Source: Methanoregula sp. | GTDB lineage: Archaea > Halobacteriota > Methanomicrobia > Methanomicrobiales > Methanospirillaceae | Direction: 5' to 3' | Assembly: GCF_023227875.1 (NCBI RefSeq) | Contig: NZ_JALOCH010000003.1 | Coordinates: 198,326-262,325, forward strand | DNA: 64,000 nucleotides | Shown: positions 8,483 through 17,001 of the stretch, piece by piece | Layout of the letters: each line of letters starts with the position of its first letter | Numbering within the stretch: position 1 is the stretch's first letter | Translations under genes and position numbers: made by a program | Notes under the pieces: generated by a model | Databases searched by the model: none | What the model saw: the letters and a program-made list of their open reading frames with translations, nothing else | What the model was told of the DNA's origin: nothing

Positions 8483-9487
8483 TTATCTCCCTCCCCGGAG
8501 GAATATCTGGCGTGCAGGCGCCTGTCCTTCGTCACGGAGTTCGCTGCCCGTATAGAAAACGAACACATCGTCCATGGTGGGTTTTTTTAAGTTGATGGTG
8601 GAGATCTCGATCCCCGCGTTGCGGAGCGTATCGATGATGCCCGGCAGCACTTTTGTCCCGTCTTCGTTCACCATGAGGGCGATCCTGTTGCCCTTGGCCG
8701 TGATCTCCCGGACCGACGGTACCTGTTCAAGCAGTTTCATCGCGTTCCCGTTATTGTCGGTATCAAGGTAGATCAGGTCCCGGCCAAGGGTGTTTTTCAG
8801 TTCATCCGATGTTCCCGAGATGATGATCTTCCCGTGGTCGATGATGCTGATCCGGTCCGAGAGCTGGTCCGCCTCGTCCATGTAATGGGTGGTCAGGAAG
8901 ATGGTCGTGCCTTCGCGGTTCACATTTTTGATGTACTCCCACATCCGCATCCGGGTCTGCGGGTCGAGGCCGATGGTCGGCTCATCAAGAAAGAGGACTT
9001 TAGGCCGGGTCATCAGCCCGCGTGCAATCTCGAGCCGCCGCTTCATGCCGCCGCTCAGTCTCTTGGAGAGTTCGTTCCGTTTTGCTTCGAGCTGGACGAG
9101 TATGAGCAACTCGTCGATCCGTTCCCGGCGCTCCTTCACCGGCATGTCATACAGCCTGCCGTGGAACTCCAATAGTTCCCAGACCGTCATGTCCCGGTCC
9201 AGCGTGATGTCCTGGAAGACGATCCCGATGGATTCCCGGACCTTCTGGGCATCGGTGGTCACGTCATAGCCGGCAATCGTCGCTGTTCCTTTCTGGAGCG
9301 AGAGGAGCGTGATTAGGATATTGATGGCCGTGCTCTTGCCGGCACCGTTGGGCCCGAGGAACGAGAAGATCTCTCCTTTTTTCACGGTGAAACTGATCCC
9401 GTCAACGGCCCTGAAATCACCGTACAGGTGTTCGAGATTCTCCACGCGGATGATTGTGTCATCGCTGCCGGGACCCGGTTGTTCCAT
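8483..9487 (-). CDS. ABC transporter ATP-binding protein (DrrA-like)
   Basis: A 334-residue nucleotide-binding subunit. Walker A is GPNGAGKST, the signature is LSGGMKRRLEIARGL and Walker B is VLFLDEPTIGLD. The H-loop is TTHYMDEAD. A C-terminal regulatory extension of about 100 residues, typical of the DrrA/CcmA branch, follows. It pairs with the permease at 7645-8481, forming a two-gene exporter operon. The start ATG is at 9487. The upstream region is shared with the divergent cupin gene at 9618. Confidence 0.92.
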   Translation of the reverse strand: MEQPGPGSDDTIIRVENLEHLYGDFRAVDGISFTVKKGEIFSFLGPNGAGKSTAINILITLLSLQKGTATIAGYDVTTDAQKVRESIGIVFQDITLDRDMTVWELLEFHGRLYDMPVKERRERIDELLILVQLEAKRNELSKRLSGGMKRRLEIARGLMTRPKVLFLDEPTIGLDPQTRMRMWEYIKNVNREGTTIFLTTHYMDEADQLSDRISIIDHGKIIISGTSDELKNTLGRDLIYLDTDNNGNAMKLLEQVPSVREITAKGNRIALMVNEDGTKVLPGIIDTLRNAGIEISTINLKKPTMDDVFVFYTGSELRDEGQAPARQIFLRGGR

Positions 9488-9617
9488 ACCGGAGATATTC
9501 CGGGTAGTAATACATGAAACCAGTGATCGTACCCTGCATGAGCCCCTCCCTTCGCGCCATGAAGAGCGGCGCTATCATTATTGGTTCACCCGGCCAACGT
9601 CACGATCGGGACCCTTT

Positions 9618-9941
9618 ATGTTTTCCCGTCACACTGAAACCGGTTACCGCGAATCACTGCCCGGCATCACGCAGAAGACCCTTGTCTCCGGGAAGAACAC
9701 CCTGATGGCCGAGTTCCGGCTGGACAGGGGAACCGAGCTCCCGCGGCATGCCCATCCCCACGAGCAGACAGGGTATCTCGTCTCGGGACACATGACCCTC
9801 CGGATCCAGCATGAGGAATCGGAGATCCGGCCGGGCGACAGCTGGAATATCCCCGGGAATGTCGGGCATTCGGCAATAATCCATGAAGATTCGGTGGCAA
9901 TCGAGGTTTTTTACCCGGTCAGGGAAGAATACCTGCTGTAA
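9618..9941 (+). CDS. Single-domain cupin protein
   Basis: A 107-residue small beta-barrel. Cupin motif 1 is HAHPHEQTGYLVSGHM, supplying two His, a Glu-like position and Gly. Motif 2 is PGDSWNIPGNVGHSA, with its metal-binding His. Metal-binding cupins of this size include sugar isomerases and dioxygenase-like proteins, so the reaction cannot be assigned. The ATG at 9618 was chosen because the protein then begins at the cupin strand; an upstream in-frame extension overlaps the ABC gene and lacks cupin features. Confidence 0.75.
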   Translation: MFSRHTETGYRESLPGITQKTLVSGKNTLMAEFRLDRGTELPRHAHPHEQTGYLVSGHMTLRIQHEESEIRPGDSWNIPGNVGHSAIIHEDSVAIEVFYPVREEYLL

Positions 9942-9956
9942 ACACCAAAAAAGAAT

Positions 9957-10637
9957 TTACTCCTCATTCTTCTTCCGGCCGGTCATGAGGAAGACGGTAA
10001 ATGGCCGTACCTCCCCGGAGGGGGACTCCTTGTCCACGATGGCGGCGGTCCGGTTGCGGATCTGCGTGAACCCCGCGGCTTCGAAATATTTCTTCATGGT
10101 GCAGCGGTCGAACCCGTTATGGAATACACCCTCCGGTGTGTCGTGGAACTTTCCGTTGTCGCTGTCAAGGTCAGCGATGGCGAGAGCGCCGGAAGGTTTC
10201 AGGACCTGTGCAAGGATCTCAAGGACGCGGCGCACGTCCCGGATGTGGTGGAGGGTCATGCTGCTGACTACGAGATTATAGTGCCCTTCCGGCACCATGC
10301 CCTGTTCCAGGTCAATGTTCCGGACCGTTACATTCGTGAGCCCCTGCGTCCTGATCTTCTCTTCAAGCACGGTGAGCATGCCCTGCGAGCTGTCGATGCC
10401 CGTGATGCTCCTGACGAGCGGCTGGATCTGAAGGGTGAGGAGGCCTGTACCGCACCCGAAGTCCAGCACGTCCATCTCCGGTGAAAGCCCGATGGTCTCG
10501 CAGATCGCCCGGGAAACGTCGTTTGCCAGTTTCAGCCGGCGCGTTTTGTCATCCCATGTTGCAGCTGCAGTGTCGAAGTTGCGCTTCTCCCCGTTCACTG
10601 CGTTCACGGAGTCGAAGTTACGCTTTTCACTGGTCAT
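9957..10637 (-). CDS. Class I SAM-dependent methyltransferase (UbiE/MenG-like)
   Basis: A 226-residue cytoplasmic methyltransferase. Motif I is VLDFGCGTGLLTLQI and the acidic loop is ITGIDSSQGML. The post-II segment reads YNLVVSSMTLHHI, followed by LKPSGALAIADLD. The substrate is unknown. The ATG at 10637 has AGGTGA six bases upstream; a GTG nine bases earlier is less well placed. The N-terminus holds a tandem duplication (EKRNFD at residues 4-9 and again at 18-23), visible as repeated DNA at about 10577-10634. It is convergent with the cupin. Confidence 0.8.
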   Translation of the reverse strand: MTSEKRNFDSVNAVNGEKRNFDTAAATWDDKTRRLKLANDVSRAICETIGLSPEMDVLDFGCGTGLLTLQIQPLVRSITGIDSSQGMLTVLEEKIRTQGLTNVTVRNIDLEQGMVPEGHYNLVVSSMTLHHIRDVRRVLEILAQVLKPSGALAIADLDSDNGKFHDTPEGVFHNGFDRCTMKKYFEAAGFTQIRNRTAAIVDKESPSGEVRPFTVFLMTGRKKNEE

Positions 10638-10970
10638 CAGAGTCACCTGAGTGTATGCCGGAGTGGGTGAAAAATCAAATGGATCTCAACGATCTGCTGA
10701 AATCCATAGAAGATGCCCATAACTCAACTCTCTCAGTGTGATGAACGCCGCCGCCCCCGGAGGGGCGCCCCCGCGGCGGTTCAAGAACTAATTAGAAATG
10801 AGAACACTCACTACCCCGCCGTGATTCGAAGAATCTGAAGGTTCTTCTCAATTTCGGGATTCTGATAAACCCCCCAATCCCCGCGAGGGGCCCTGAGGCG
10901 GGGAGCCATCGTAAATTCAAATATTTTTCCATTTTCTGTTTACATCGTAAACTCGATCGTTATACTGGTT
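10638..10970. repeat. Gene-free stretch with a dispersed GC-rich repeat
   Basis: No convincing gene lies here; a 20-codon ORF at 10679-10741 is too short to call. Positions about 10742-10905 share blocks with 46265-46455: AACGCCGCC, then CCCGCGGCGG, then CCCCGCCGTGA, and finally AGGGGCCCTGAGGCGGGG followed by GAGCC. CCCCGCC and GGCGGGG can pair across the element. It looks like a composite REP-type repeat. Confidence 0.55.
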
Positions 10971-11726
10971 TCAAATTTTTCGAATATTTTCGTTTATCCC
11001 GATTAACCCAATCATCCCGTTCTCCGGCCCTATAAATTCAATCCTGAACCCGGCCTGCTCCATCATCTCCCTCACCAATGCCGGCGCCAGCCGGAGTTTT
11101 GCATATTCACTTGCTGACCGTTTCCATTTTCCCGACAGTTGGGAATAGATAATATCCGTCACTCGGACATGTTCCCGCAGGTATTCGAGCCGGCAGAGGA
11201 AGATCCGTTTGCCATCCTTCCGCACAGGGACAATCACCACGGATCCGTCCGGTTCTCCGGAATAATCCCGGAACGACAGGATGAGTTTTCCTCCCGGCAT
11301 AAGTTCCACGTGACACTGCCGGATCAACCTGCAAACAGAATCAAGGTCCGGCAGGTGCGTAAGCGTATCCCCCATGCAGGTGATAAGTTCCGGCCTGCGT
11401 CCCGTCCAGATCGGAAAGTCAAGTAAATCTCCGGCAATCATTTCTATGCCCGGACCCGGTATCCGGCCCCGGAGCTCGTCCAGCAGCGGCTGGCAGATGT
11501 CCACGGCAGTGACGTGGAAGCCGGTTTCCGCAAGGGGGATGGACGCAAAGCCGCACCCCGCACCGAGATCAATTGCCGTCCCGCTGAATATGGGCAGGAT
11601 GCGATGTGCAGAAAAAAACTGCCGGCTCCGGACCGTGTTTGCGTCAAATCCCCCGGCCATCCAGAGGTAATGCCCGGCAAGGAACCGGTCATAATGGGCC
11701 TTTGCTTCAGGGACGGGGGGCGGCAT
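10971..11726 (-). CDS. Class I SAM-dependent methyltransferase
   Basis: A 251-residue methyltransferase with motif I AIDLGAGCGFASIPLAETG and acidic loop VTAVDICQPLLDEL. A post-I region (MIAGDLLDFP) and LMPGGKLILSFRDY follow. The beta-rich C-terminus resembles small-molecule or glycine/sarcosine-type methyltransferases, but the substrate cannot be named. The ATG at 11726 lacks a ribosome site and lies about 25-30 bp from the shared TATA region at 11751-11760, so the message is probably leaderless. It is divergent from pth2. Confidence 0.78.
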   Translation of the reverse strand: MPPPVPEAKAHYDRFLAGHYLWMAGGFDANTVRSRQFFSAHRILPIFSGTAIDLGAGCGFASIPLAETGFHVTAVDICQPLLDELRGRIPGPGIEMIAGDLLDFPIWTGRRPELITCMGDTLTHLPDLDSVCRLIRQCHVELMPGGKLILSFRDYSGEPDGSVVIVPVRKDGKRIFLCRLEYLREHVRVTDIIYSQLSGKWKRSASEYAKLRLAPALVREMMEQAGFRIEFIGPENGMIGLIGINENIRKI

Positions 11727-11750
11727 TGTTATGGATCGTTTGCCTTCCTG

Positions 11751-11760
11751 CTATACTTAT
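11751..11760. promoter_or_regulatory. Bidirectional TATA region
   Basis: CTATACTTAT is AT-rich in both orientations. It lies 25-34 bp from the ATGs of pth2 (11789) and of the divergent methyltransferase (11726). Neither start has a ribosome site, consistent with two leaderless transcripts. Confidence 0.4.
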
Positions 11761-11788
11761 TTGACGTGCGGCAACCAAGTATACGCCA

Positions 11789-12151
11789 ATGGTTCCCGAG
11801 CCCGAATTCCGGTACAAGCAGTGCCTTATCATACGAAACGATGTCAAGATGAGCTGCGGCAAGCGGTGCGCACAGGCCGGGCACGCCGCGATCGGCGCCT
11901 TCAATGGTGCGGACAAGTCCCTGCAGAAGGCATGGCTCACCGAGGGGCAGAAGAAGGTCGTCCTCAAGGCAAACGACGAGCGGACGCTGTTTGAACTCAA
12001 AGTCCTTGCCGAACGGAACGGCATCTCCACGTCCCTGATCCAGGACGCCGGCATGACCGAGATCCCGCCGGGCACGATCACCGCACTCGGCCTTGGCCCG
12101 GCAAAGAGCGAGGACCTCGACAAGATCACCGGCTCGCTCACCCTCTTATGA
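11789..12151 (+). CDS. pth2: Peptidyl-tRNA hydrolase Pth2
   Basis: A 120-residue archaeal/eukaryotic-type peptidyl-tRNA hydrolase. It frees tRNA from prematurely released peptidyl-tRNA. Diagnostic segments are KQCLIIRNDVKMSCGKRCAQ, AQAGHAAIGA, GQKKVVLKAN and the C-terminal TITALGLGPAKSEDLDKITG. Length matches the family. The ATG at 11789 has no ribosome site and suits a leaderless message. Its TGA overlaps the truD ATG (ATGA), so the two form an operon for tRNA maintenance. Confidence 0.96.
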   Translation: MVPEPEFRYKQCLIIRNDVKMSCGKRCAQAGHAAIGAFNGADKSLQKAWLTEGQKKVVLKANDERTLFELKVLAERNGISTSLIQDAGMTEIPPGTITALGLGPAKSEDLDKITGSLTLL

Positions 12152-13422
12152 AACAGAGCACCTACCCGCTTGAATGCGACCTCGGCATGCGGTACTATGC
12201 GAGCGATGCCGAAGGGATCGGTGGCAGGCTCCGGGCGGCTCCCGAGGATTTTATTGTCGAGGAGATCCCTCCTGAAGGCAAGGGAGGGACAACCGGCCCG
12301 TACCTCATCTGCACCCTGGAAAAGACCAACTGGGAACTCCAGCACGCGGTAAAAGAGATCGCAAAACGGCTCGGCATCAGCCACCGGCGCATCGGCTGGG
12401 CCGGCACCAAGGACCGGAACGCGATCACGAAGCAGTGGATCTCGATCTACGATGTCACCGCGGAACAGGTGGCCGCTGTCCGTTTAAAGGACATTGTCCT
12501 TGAGCCGGTGCGGAACGCGAACGAAGCCCTGTCCCTTGGCGACCTGCTGGGAAACCGGTTCGACCTTGTCATACGGGACACTGAAGAGACGGACTTCGTG
12601 ACGCGGGTGGATGCGATCACAAAGACCGTTCGGGAAGGCGTGCCGAACTATTTCGGCCTCCAGCGTTTCGGCGCGATCCGCCCGGTCACCCACACGGTCG
12701 GGGAATGGATCCTCCGGGACAATTACGAACAGGCCGTCCTCACCTACATCGGGCTCCCGTTCCCTTCGGAAAATGAGAATACGGCGGCAACCCGCAGGGC
12801 GTTCCTCGAAAGTCGCGACCCGGCACCGGCGCTCCGGGACTTCCCGGTCCAGATGAACTACGAGCGGGCGATGCTGCAGTACCTCCACAACCACCCGGGC
12901 GACTACGCGGGAGCCCTCCGCGAACTGCCGCCCAAGCTCCTCTCCATGTTCATATCCGCGTTCCAGTCATGGCTCTTCAACTGCGCCCTGAGCCAGCGGT
13001 TCGATGACGGCCACCAGCTCACCGTGCCCGTCCCGGGCGACCACCTGGTCTTTCTTAACGGGCGGACCGATACGGTGACAGCGGCAAATGTGACCGCCGC
13101 GGCCATGCACATAACGCGGGGCCGGTGCAGCATCGCGTTCTTCATGCCCGGAAAAGAGAAAGCCGGCGGGGCGGGTCCGGCCGAACCGGTGATGGATGCC
13201 CTTCTTGCGGAGCGTGGGATCACCCCGGACGACTTTTACCGGGCCTCACGGTTTGTCGGGACAAAATTCGAGGGAGCGTTCCGCCCGATCTCGCTCAGGG
13301 CAGAACTGGAATCAACCGTTGCAGAAACCAGTGTGCGGCTGAAATTTACCCTGCCGCCCGGCCACTACGCGACAACCGTGTGCCGCGAATTCATGAAGGC
13401 AGACCCGGTCAGGATGATCTAG
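12148..13422 (+). CDS. truD: tRNA pseudouridine(13) synthase TruD
   Basis: A 424-residue pseudouridine synthase acting on U13 of tRNA. The catalytic Asp is in GWAGTKDRNAITKQWISI. FGLQRFG and the TruD insertion domain follow; the length fits the archaeal branch. The start ATG overlaps the pth2 stop by four bases. Its last 14 bases overlap the convergent sppA gene. Confidence 0.95.
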   Translation: MKQSTYPLECDLGMRYYASDAEGIGGRLRAAPEDFIVEEIPPEGKGGTTGPYLICTLEKTNWELQHAVKEIAKRLGISHRRIGWAGTKDRNAITKQWISIYDVTAEQVAAVRLKDIVLEPVRNANEALSLGDLLGNRFDLVIRDTEETDFVTRVDAITKTVREGVPNYFGLQRFGAIRPVTHTVGEWILRDNYEQAVLTYIGLPFPSENENTAATRRAFLESRDPAPALRDFPVQMNYERAMLQYLHNHPGDYAGALRELPPKLLSMFISAFQSWLFNCALSQRFDDGHQLTVPVPGDHLVFLNGRTDTVTAANVTAAAMHITRGRCSIAFFMPGKEKAGGAGPAEPVMDALLAERGITPDDFYRASRFVGTKFEGAFRPISLRAELESTVAETSVRLKFTLPPGHYATTVCREFMKADPVRMI

Positions 13423-14212
13423 ACCGGGACGCTGCAAGCTCTTTTGCGCCTTCAATCGCGTTGTTGAGGTTCCCGAGTTCGTCAACGATATTCATCGTGA
13501 GTGCATCGGCGCCACGGATCACCCTGCCGTCCTCGATATCCGAGCGCGAGATCGCCCGCTGGGTGGTCACGTCCGTGATGAAATTCTCGAAACTGTCCTT
13601 TACGATCTTCTCCGCATACGCCGTCTCTTCGTCGGTCAGCGGGCGGGAGGTAGAGCCCATGTCTTTCTTGCTGCCGGACTTCACCACGCTGATATTATAC
13701 CCCTCGCTTTTCATCCAGCCGCTGATGTCGGAGAACTGCCAGATGACCCCGACACCGGCCGTGAACGTATCCGGGTTCGCATAGATCCTGTCGGCATGGG
13801 CGCTCACGTAATACGCTGCCGATGTGGCGATGTCCCCCATCGAGACGACAACCGGTTTTTTTGTCTTTGCGTATTCGAGGTCGCCGATAATTTCCTGTGC
13901 CGCGGCCGGGGTGCCGCCGGGGCTGTCCACCCTGATCACGATCGCTTCTACCAGCGGGTCATCAGCGGCATCGCGCAACTGTTTCCCGATTACTTCGCTG
14001 CCGATTGTCTCGCCGTCCGAGACATCCCCCGTCTGCATCGCCCCTTCCATACGGATGACGGTCACTCCCTGGGTGTCCGAGTGGGTCATGTAATACGTGG
14101 CGAGCATCAGCCCGGCAACGAGGAGCAGCCCGGCAGCAATTCCCAGGGCGAGTTTCAGCGTTGAATGCGGTTTTTTACCGGCAGTTGTGGTCTGTTCTTC
14201 GAAAATGTCCAT
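13409..14212 (-). CDS. sppA: Signal peptide peptidase SppA (S49 family), membrane anchored
   Basis: A 267-residue serine protease with one N-terminal transmembrane helix (about residues 20-43). It therefore faces outside or lies in the membrane. The family Ser/Lys dyad is visible: Ser in GDIATSAAYYVSA and Lys in VVKSGSKKDMGS. The loop RVDSPGGTPAAAQEI is the S49 hallmark. It degrades leftover signal peptides or membrane-protein fragments. The ATG follows the upstream reductase stop by 6 bp with GTGAGGAA as ribosome site, so they form one transcript. Confidence 0.9.
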   Translation of the reverse strand: MDIFEEQTTTAGKKPHSTLKLALGIAAGLLLVAGLMLATYYMTHSDTQGVTVIRMEGAMQTGDVSDGETIGSEVIGKQLRDAADDPLVEAIVIRVDSPGGTPAAAQEIIGDLEYAKTKKPVVVSMGDIATSAAYYVSAHADRIYANPDTFTAGVGVIWQFSDISGWMKSEGYNISVVKSGSKKDMGSTSRPLTDEETAYAEKIVKDSFENFITDVTTQRAISRSDIEDGRVIRGADALTMNIVDELGNLNNAIEGAKELAASRSRSS

Positions 14213-14218
14213 TGTTCC

Positions 14219-14902
14219 TCACTGAGTGTAGAGCACATCGAATTCCGAGACAAGATTGCTCCCGCACATATAGTATTTTTTCAGGTTGAGCCGGATCATC
14301 TCGTTCTCGTTATCGATGTGCATGCCGCCGACAAGGGACGGGGTGTCGGACCCGCCGACAATGAAGGGGAGGTGGATGAGACGGATCTCGTCCACGAGCC
14401 GGTCGTGCAGCATGTGCCAGTTCAGGGTCGGCCCGCCTTCGATCATGAGCTTCTTCACGCCGAATTTTTCCCGGAGAATCTTCATGAGCAGCGGGAGTTC
14501 GACATGGTTTTTCCCGGCAACGATCACGTGGGCGCCTTTCTTTTTGATCGCCTCGACCCGGTCTTTGGGAGCGGCTTCCGAAACAGCGATGGCCGTTGGG
14601 GCGTCGGGGCCCAGCACATTTGCATCGAGCGGGAGATCGGCCATACTGCACGGGATCACCCGGAGCGGGCTCTTTCCCTCGATGTACCTGACCGTGAGGT
14701 ACGAGTTGTCGATCCGGATCGTATTGGCCCCGACCATGATCGCATCGTATTCTGCCCGCGTCTCGTGGAGCAGGATCTCGGTCTCGTGCGCCATGTATTT
14801 CATCAGGATCTTTGAGGATGCCCCTTTCTTGAGCGTAAGTTTGCCATCCGCCGTGATCTCCGACATCATGAGCACGTGCGGACGGTCTGAAGTAGTGGTC
14901 AT
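14219..14902 (-). CDS. 2,5-diamino-6-ribosylamino-pyrimidinone 5'-phosphate reductase (RibD C-terminal-like)
   Basis: A 227-residue NAD(P)H-dependent reductase of archaeal riboflavin and F420-precursor synthesis, matching the RibD C-terminal fold. Evidence includes LMMSEITADGKLTLKKGASS, ADAI-type YDAIMVGANTIRIDNSYLTVR and the glycine loop KLMIEGGPTLNW. It also has VDEIRLIHLPFIVGG. The reaction makes the ribitylamino intermediate from the ribosylamino phosphate. The ATG at 14902 has GAGG upstream; a longer in-frame ORF would add a hydrophobic stretch unlike the family. It lies upstream of sppA. Confidence 0.88.
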   Translation of the reverse strand: MTTTSDRPHVLMMSEITADGKLTLKKGASSKILMKYMAHETEILLHETRAEYDAIMVGANTIRIDNSYLTVRYIEGKSPLRVIPCSMADLPLDANVLGPDAPTAIAVSEAAPKDRVEAIKKKGAHVIVAGKNHVELPLLMKILREKFGVKKLMIEGGPTLNWHMLHDRLVDEIRLIHLPFIVGGSDTPSLVGGMHIDNENEMIRLNLKKYYMCGSNLVSEFDVLYTQ

Positions 14903-14984
14903 GTGAGCCTCTTTTCTCCGGAATAATAGGGTGGCAAATATAAATAACGTGGCGATAGCGGCGGACCAAAACCCCTCCAGCATG

Positions 14985-15026
14985 GCAGATCAACGCCGGA
15001 TGAGCAACTATTAATTGTTGATCTGC
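14985..15026. promoter_or_regulatory. Inverted repeat flanking a TATA box
   Basis: GCAGATCAAC (14985-14994) and GTTGATCTGC (15017-15026) are perfect 10-bp arms with a 22-bp spacer. The TATA-like ACTATTAATTG lies at the spacer's right side, about 30 bp before the ATG at 15042. The arrangement suits a dimeric regulator controlling the phosphatidyltransferase gene or both divergent genes. Confidence 0.5.
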
Positions 15027-15041
15027 GCATGAATTTAAGTT

Positions 15042-15674
15042 ATGAATATTACTGCACTCCGGCCAAGGTTCATCGGGTATCTTGAGCCGGTGGCAGATGT
15101 CTTTGTCCGGCTCCGGATCACGCCCAACCAGATCTCGCTGCTCTCGCTCGCTGCCGGTATCGTCTGCGCGGTCCTTTTCTTCCAGCGCCAGTTCCTGCCA
15201 GGTGCGTTCTTCCTCCTCCTCTCCGCGGTGTTCGACCTCATTGACGGGAGTGTTGCACGGAAGACCGGCGCCCACACCAACTTCGGTGCGGTCTTTGACT
15301 GGATCGTGGACAAGTATGTCGATGCGCTGGTCATTCTCGGCATCGGCCTCTCCGGGATCCAGATCGTCAGCCAGTTTTATCCCGTTCCCCCGGTGGCAGA
15401 TTTTTGTATTGTCGCGCTCGCCATCATCGGCTCGCTGATGAACACGTTTATCAAACCGGTCGTCTACGCGGAGATCGGGTACCGGGAAAAAGTCGAAGGA
15501 AAGATCGACGACCCCCTCGAGGGGGTCGGGTTCTTCGGCCGGCCGGAGACGTTTGTTGTTTTAATTACCGGCGGAGTATTCGGGATTATCTGGGCAGCGG
15601 TGATCATTATTGCCGTCTGCACGAACCTTTCTGCGCTGCAGCGGATTATCTACCTTTACCGAACGCTTTCCTGA
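15042..15674 (+). CDS. CDP-alcohol phosphatidyltransferase (archaetidyl-headgroup synthase)
   Basis: A 210-residue membrane enzyme of phospholipid synthesis. It joins a CDP-activated archaeol or alcohol to a polar headgroup. The catalytic signature D-x2-D-G-x2-A-R-x8-G-x3-D-x3-D is visible as DLIDGSVARKTGAHTNFG then AVFDWIVDKYVD. About six helices are present. Archaetidylinositol-phosphate, -serine or -glycerol synthase cannot be separated from sequence alone. It is convergent with archaeosortase A and overlaps its 3' end by 29 bp. The start is near an expected leaderless transcription start. Confidence 0.88.
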   Translation: MNITALRPRFIGYLEPVADVFVRLRITPNQISLLSLAAGIVCAVLFFQRQFLPGAFFLLLSAVFDLIDGSVARKTGAHTNFGAVFDWIVDKYVDALVILGIGLSGIQIVSQFYPVPPVADFCIVALAIIGSLMNTFIKPVVYAEIGYREKVEGKIDDPLEGVGFFGRPETFVVLITGGVFGIIWAAVIIIAVCTNLSALQRIIYLYRTLS

Positions 15675-16539
15675 TCTCGCCGGTATACATCTGGTACAAC
15701 TCGTCGGCGAACTTCCCGAGCCGGGGGATCAGCGTAAAGAGCCAGTACGCCAGCATGACCAGGATCACGAGCGCCAGCAGTTCCATGATCACGTTGTGCG
15801 CCCAGAAGAAACTCTCGTACCCGGGTTCGCCGTTGCTTGCGATATCCGGGTAATACGGGAACCACTGGTCCGTGTATGCCATGATCACAAAGGCGTTCCG
15901 GAGCAGGTTGAGGAAATAGATGGGCAGCACGATGATGAGGAAGGCATAGCACTTCTGCCGTACTGTTGTCGGGACTGCCGCGGCCACACCCAGCAGGATC
16001 GCGATGCTCTGGATGCCGGTACACCCAAGGACGATCTGGACGCTGTACCCGTTGCGGGTGATCGTGTCGCGGAGCAGGTCCCCGCATGCGGCCGGGTCCA
16101 TCGCCCGTTCGGTGGCCACGTTCATGCAGGTGAGCGAGACCGTGTAGTTGAGGGCTTCGAGTATCCAGATGACCTGCCCGACAACCATGGAGATGAGCTG
16201 GTCCCCGAGCCAGGCAAAGAGGGGCACCTGCGTGAACCCGAACGGGGCGTAGATGAGGAACGCGACTGCCGCCGCCCTTGATATGTTGATCGCCCGTTCA
16301 TCGTTAATAAGGAGGTATTTTATGGTGATCGCGAGGAATGGCACGGACATTGCCGCGATCAGGGGATACATGAAATTGTATTCCTTAAAAAATTCCGGCA
16401 GCTCGGCAAACAGGGTCAGGACAATGAATATCCACCCGGTGATAGCTGCATACTTCCGATGTCGACCGGGTATGAGGAATGCCAGAAATCCGGCACAGGA
16501 TAAAAGGACCAGATACTCGATCATTAGTAAATTATCCAC
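15646..16539 (-). CDS. artA: Archaeosortase A (ArtA)
   Basis: A 297-residue multispanning membrane transpeptidase-like enzyme that processes C-terminal sorting signals (PGF-CTERM class) on surface proteins. It then links them to archaeal lipid. The exosortase/archaeosortase triad is present: Cys in VLGCTGIQSIAI, Arg in NLLRNAFVI and His in FFWAHNVIMEL. About eight helices are predicted. The 3' end overlaps the convergent CDP-alcohol phosphatidyltransferase. In haloarchaea, ArtA-dependent lipid anchoring depends on phospholipid-headgroup enzymes, so the neighbour is suggestive. Confidence 0.9.
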   Translation of the reverse strand: MDNLLMIEYLVLLSCAGFLAFLIPGRHRKYAAITGWIFIVLTLFAELPEFFKEYNFMYPLIAAMSVPFLAITIKYLLINDERAINISRAAAVAFLIYAPFGFTQVPLFAWLGDQLISMVVGQVIWILEALNYTVSLTCMNVATERAMDPAACGDLLRDTITRNGYSVQIVLGCTGIQSIAILLGVAAAVPTTVRQKCYAFLIIVLPIYFLNLLRNAFVIMAYTDQWFPYYPDIASNGEPGYESFFWAHNVIMELLALVILVMLAYWLFTLIPRLGKFADELYQMYTGEIRKAFGKGR

Positions 16540-16680
16540 GCAGTACCAAAAAAAGGATTCTGAAGTGCCGGTTTTTTTTCAGGTCTCCGTGGTCCGTTCC
16601 GGACCCGGCCGGAACCATTGCGAATCTGGAAATCATGAGCTGCATTACACGAGAGTTAATCTTCTATAGTGACCCATGTA

Positions 16681-17001
16681 ATGCACATGTTTTGTCCTGA
16701 ATGTAAGACTCTTATGATGTCGTCCGGAGGTCAGCTGAAGTGCCGTAAGTGCGGTTATATCAGGAAGATCGACAGCAACGACCAGATGACAATGAGGAAG
16801 GAGCGCACGGAGAACGAGATTACCATCGTGGACGATGAAGATACCAACATCAAGACCATGCCCACGATCCAGATCAAGTGCCCCAAGTGCGAGAACAACC
16901 TTGCAATCTGGTGGCTCCGCCAGCTCCGCGCTGCTGATGAAAGCGAGGTCCGTTTCTTCCGCTGCACGGAATGCAGTCACACCTGGCGCCAGTACGATTA
17001 G
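16681..17001 (+). CDS. tfs: Transcription factor S (TFS), TFIIS/RPB9-like
   Basis: A 106-residue archaeal transcript-cleavage factor that rescues paused RNA polymerase. It has two zinc ribbons: CPECKTLM...CRKCGY near the N-terminus and CPKCENN...FFRCTECSHTW at the C-terminus. The catalytic acidic pair is in RAADESEVRFFRC. Two ATGs are close together (16681 and 16687); a GTGA at 16669 is a likely ribosome site for either. An upstream GTG at 16669 would be the first codon of a longer form but is less likely. Confidence 0.93.
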   Translation: MHMFCPECKTLMMSSGGQLKCRKCGYIRKIDSNDQMTMRKERTENEITIVDDEDTNIKTMPTIQIKCPKCENNLAIWWLRQLRAADESEVRFFRCTECSHTWRQYD

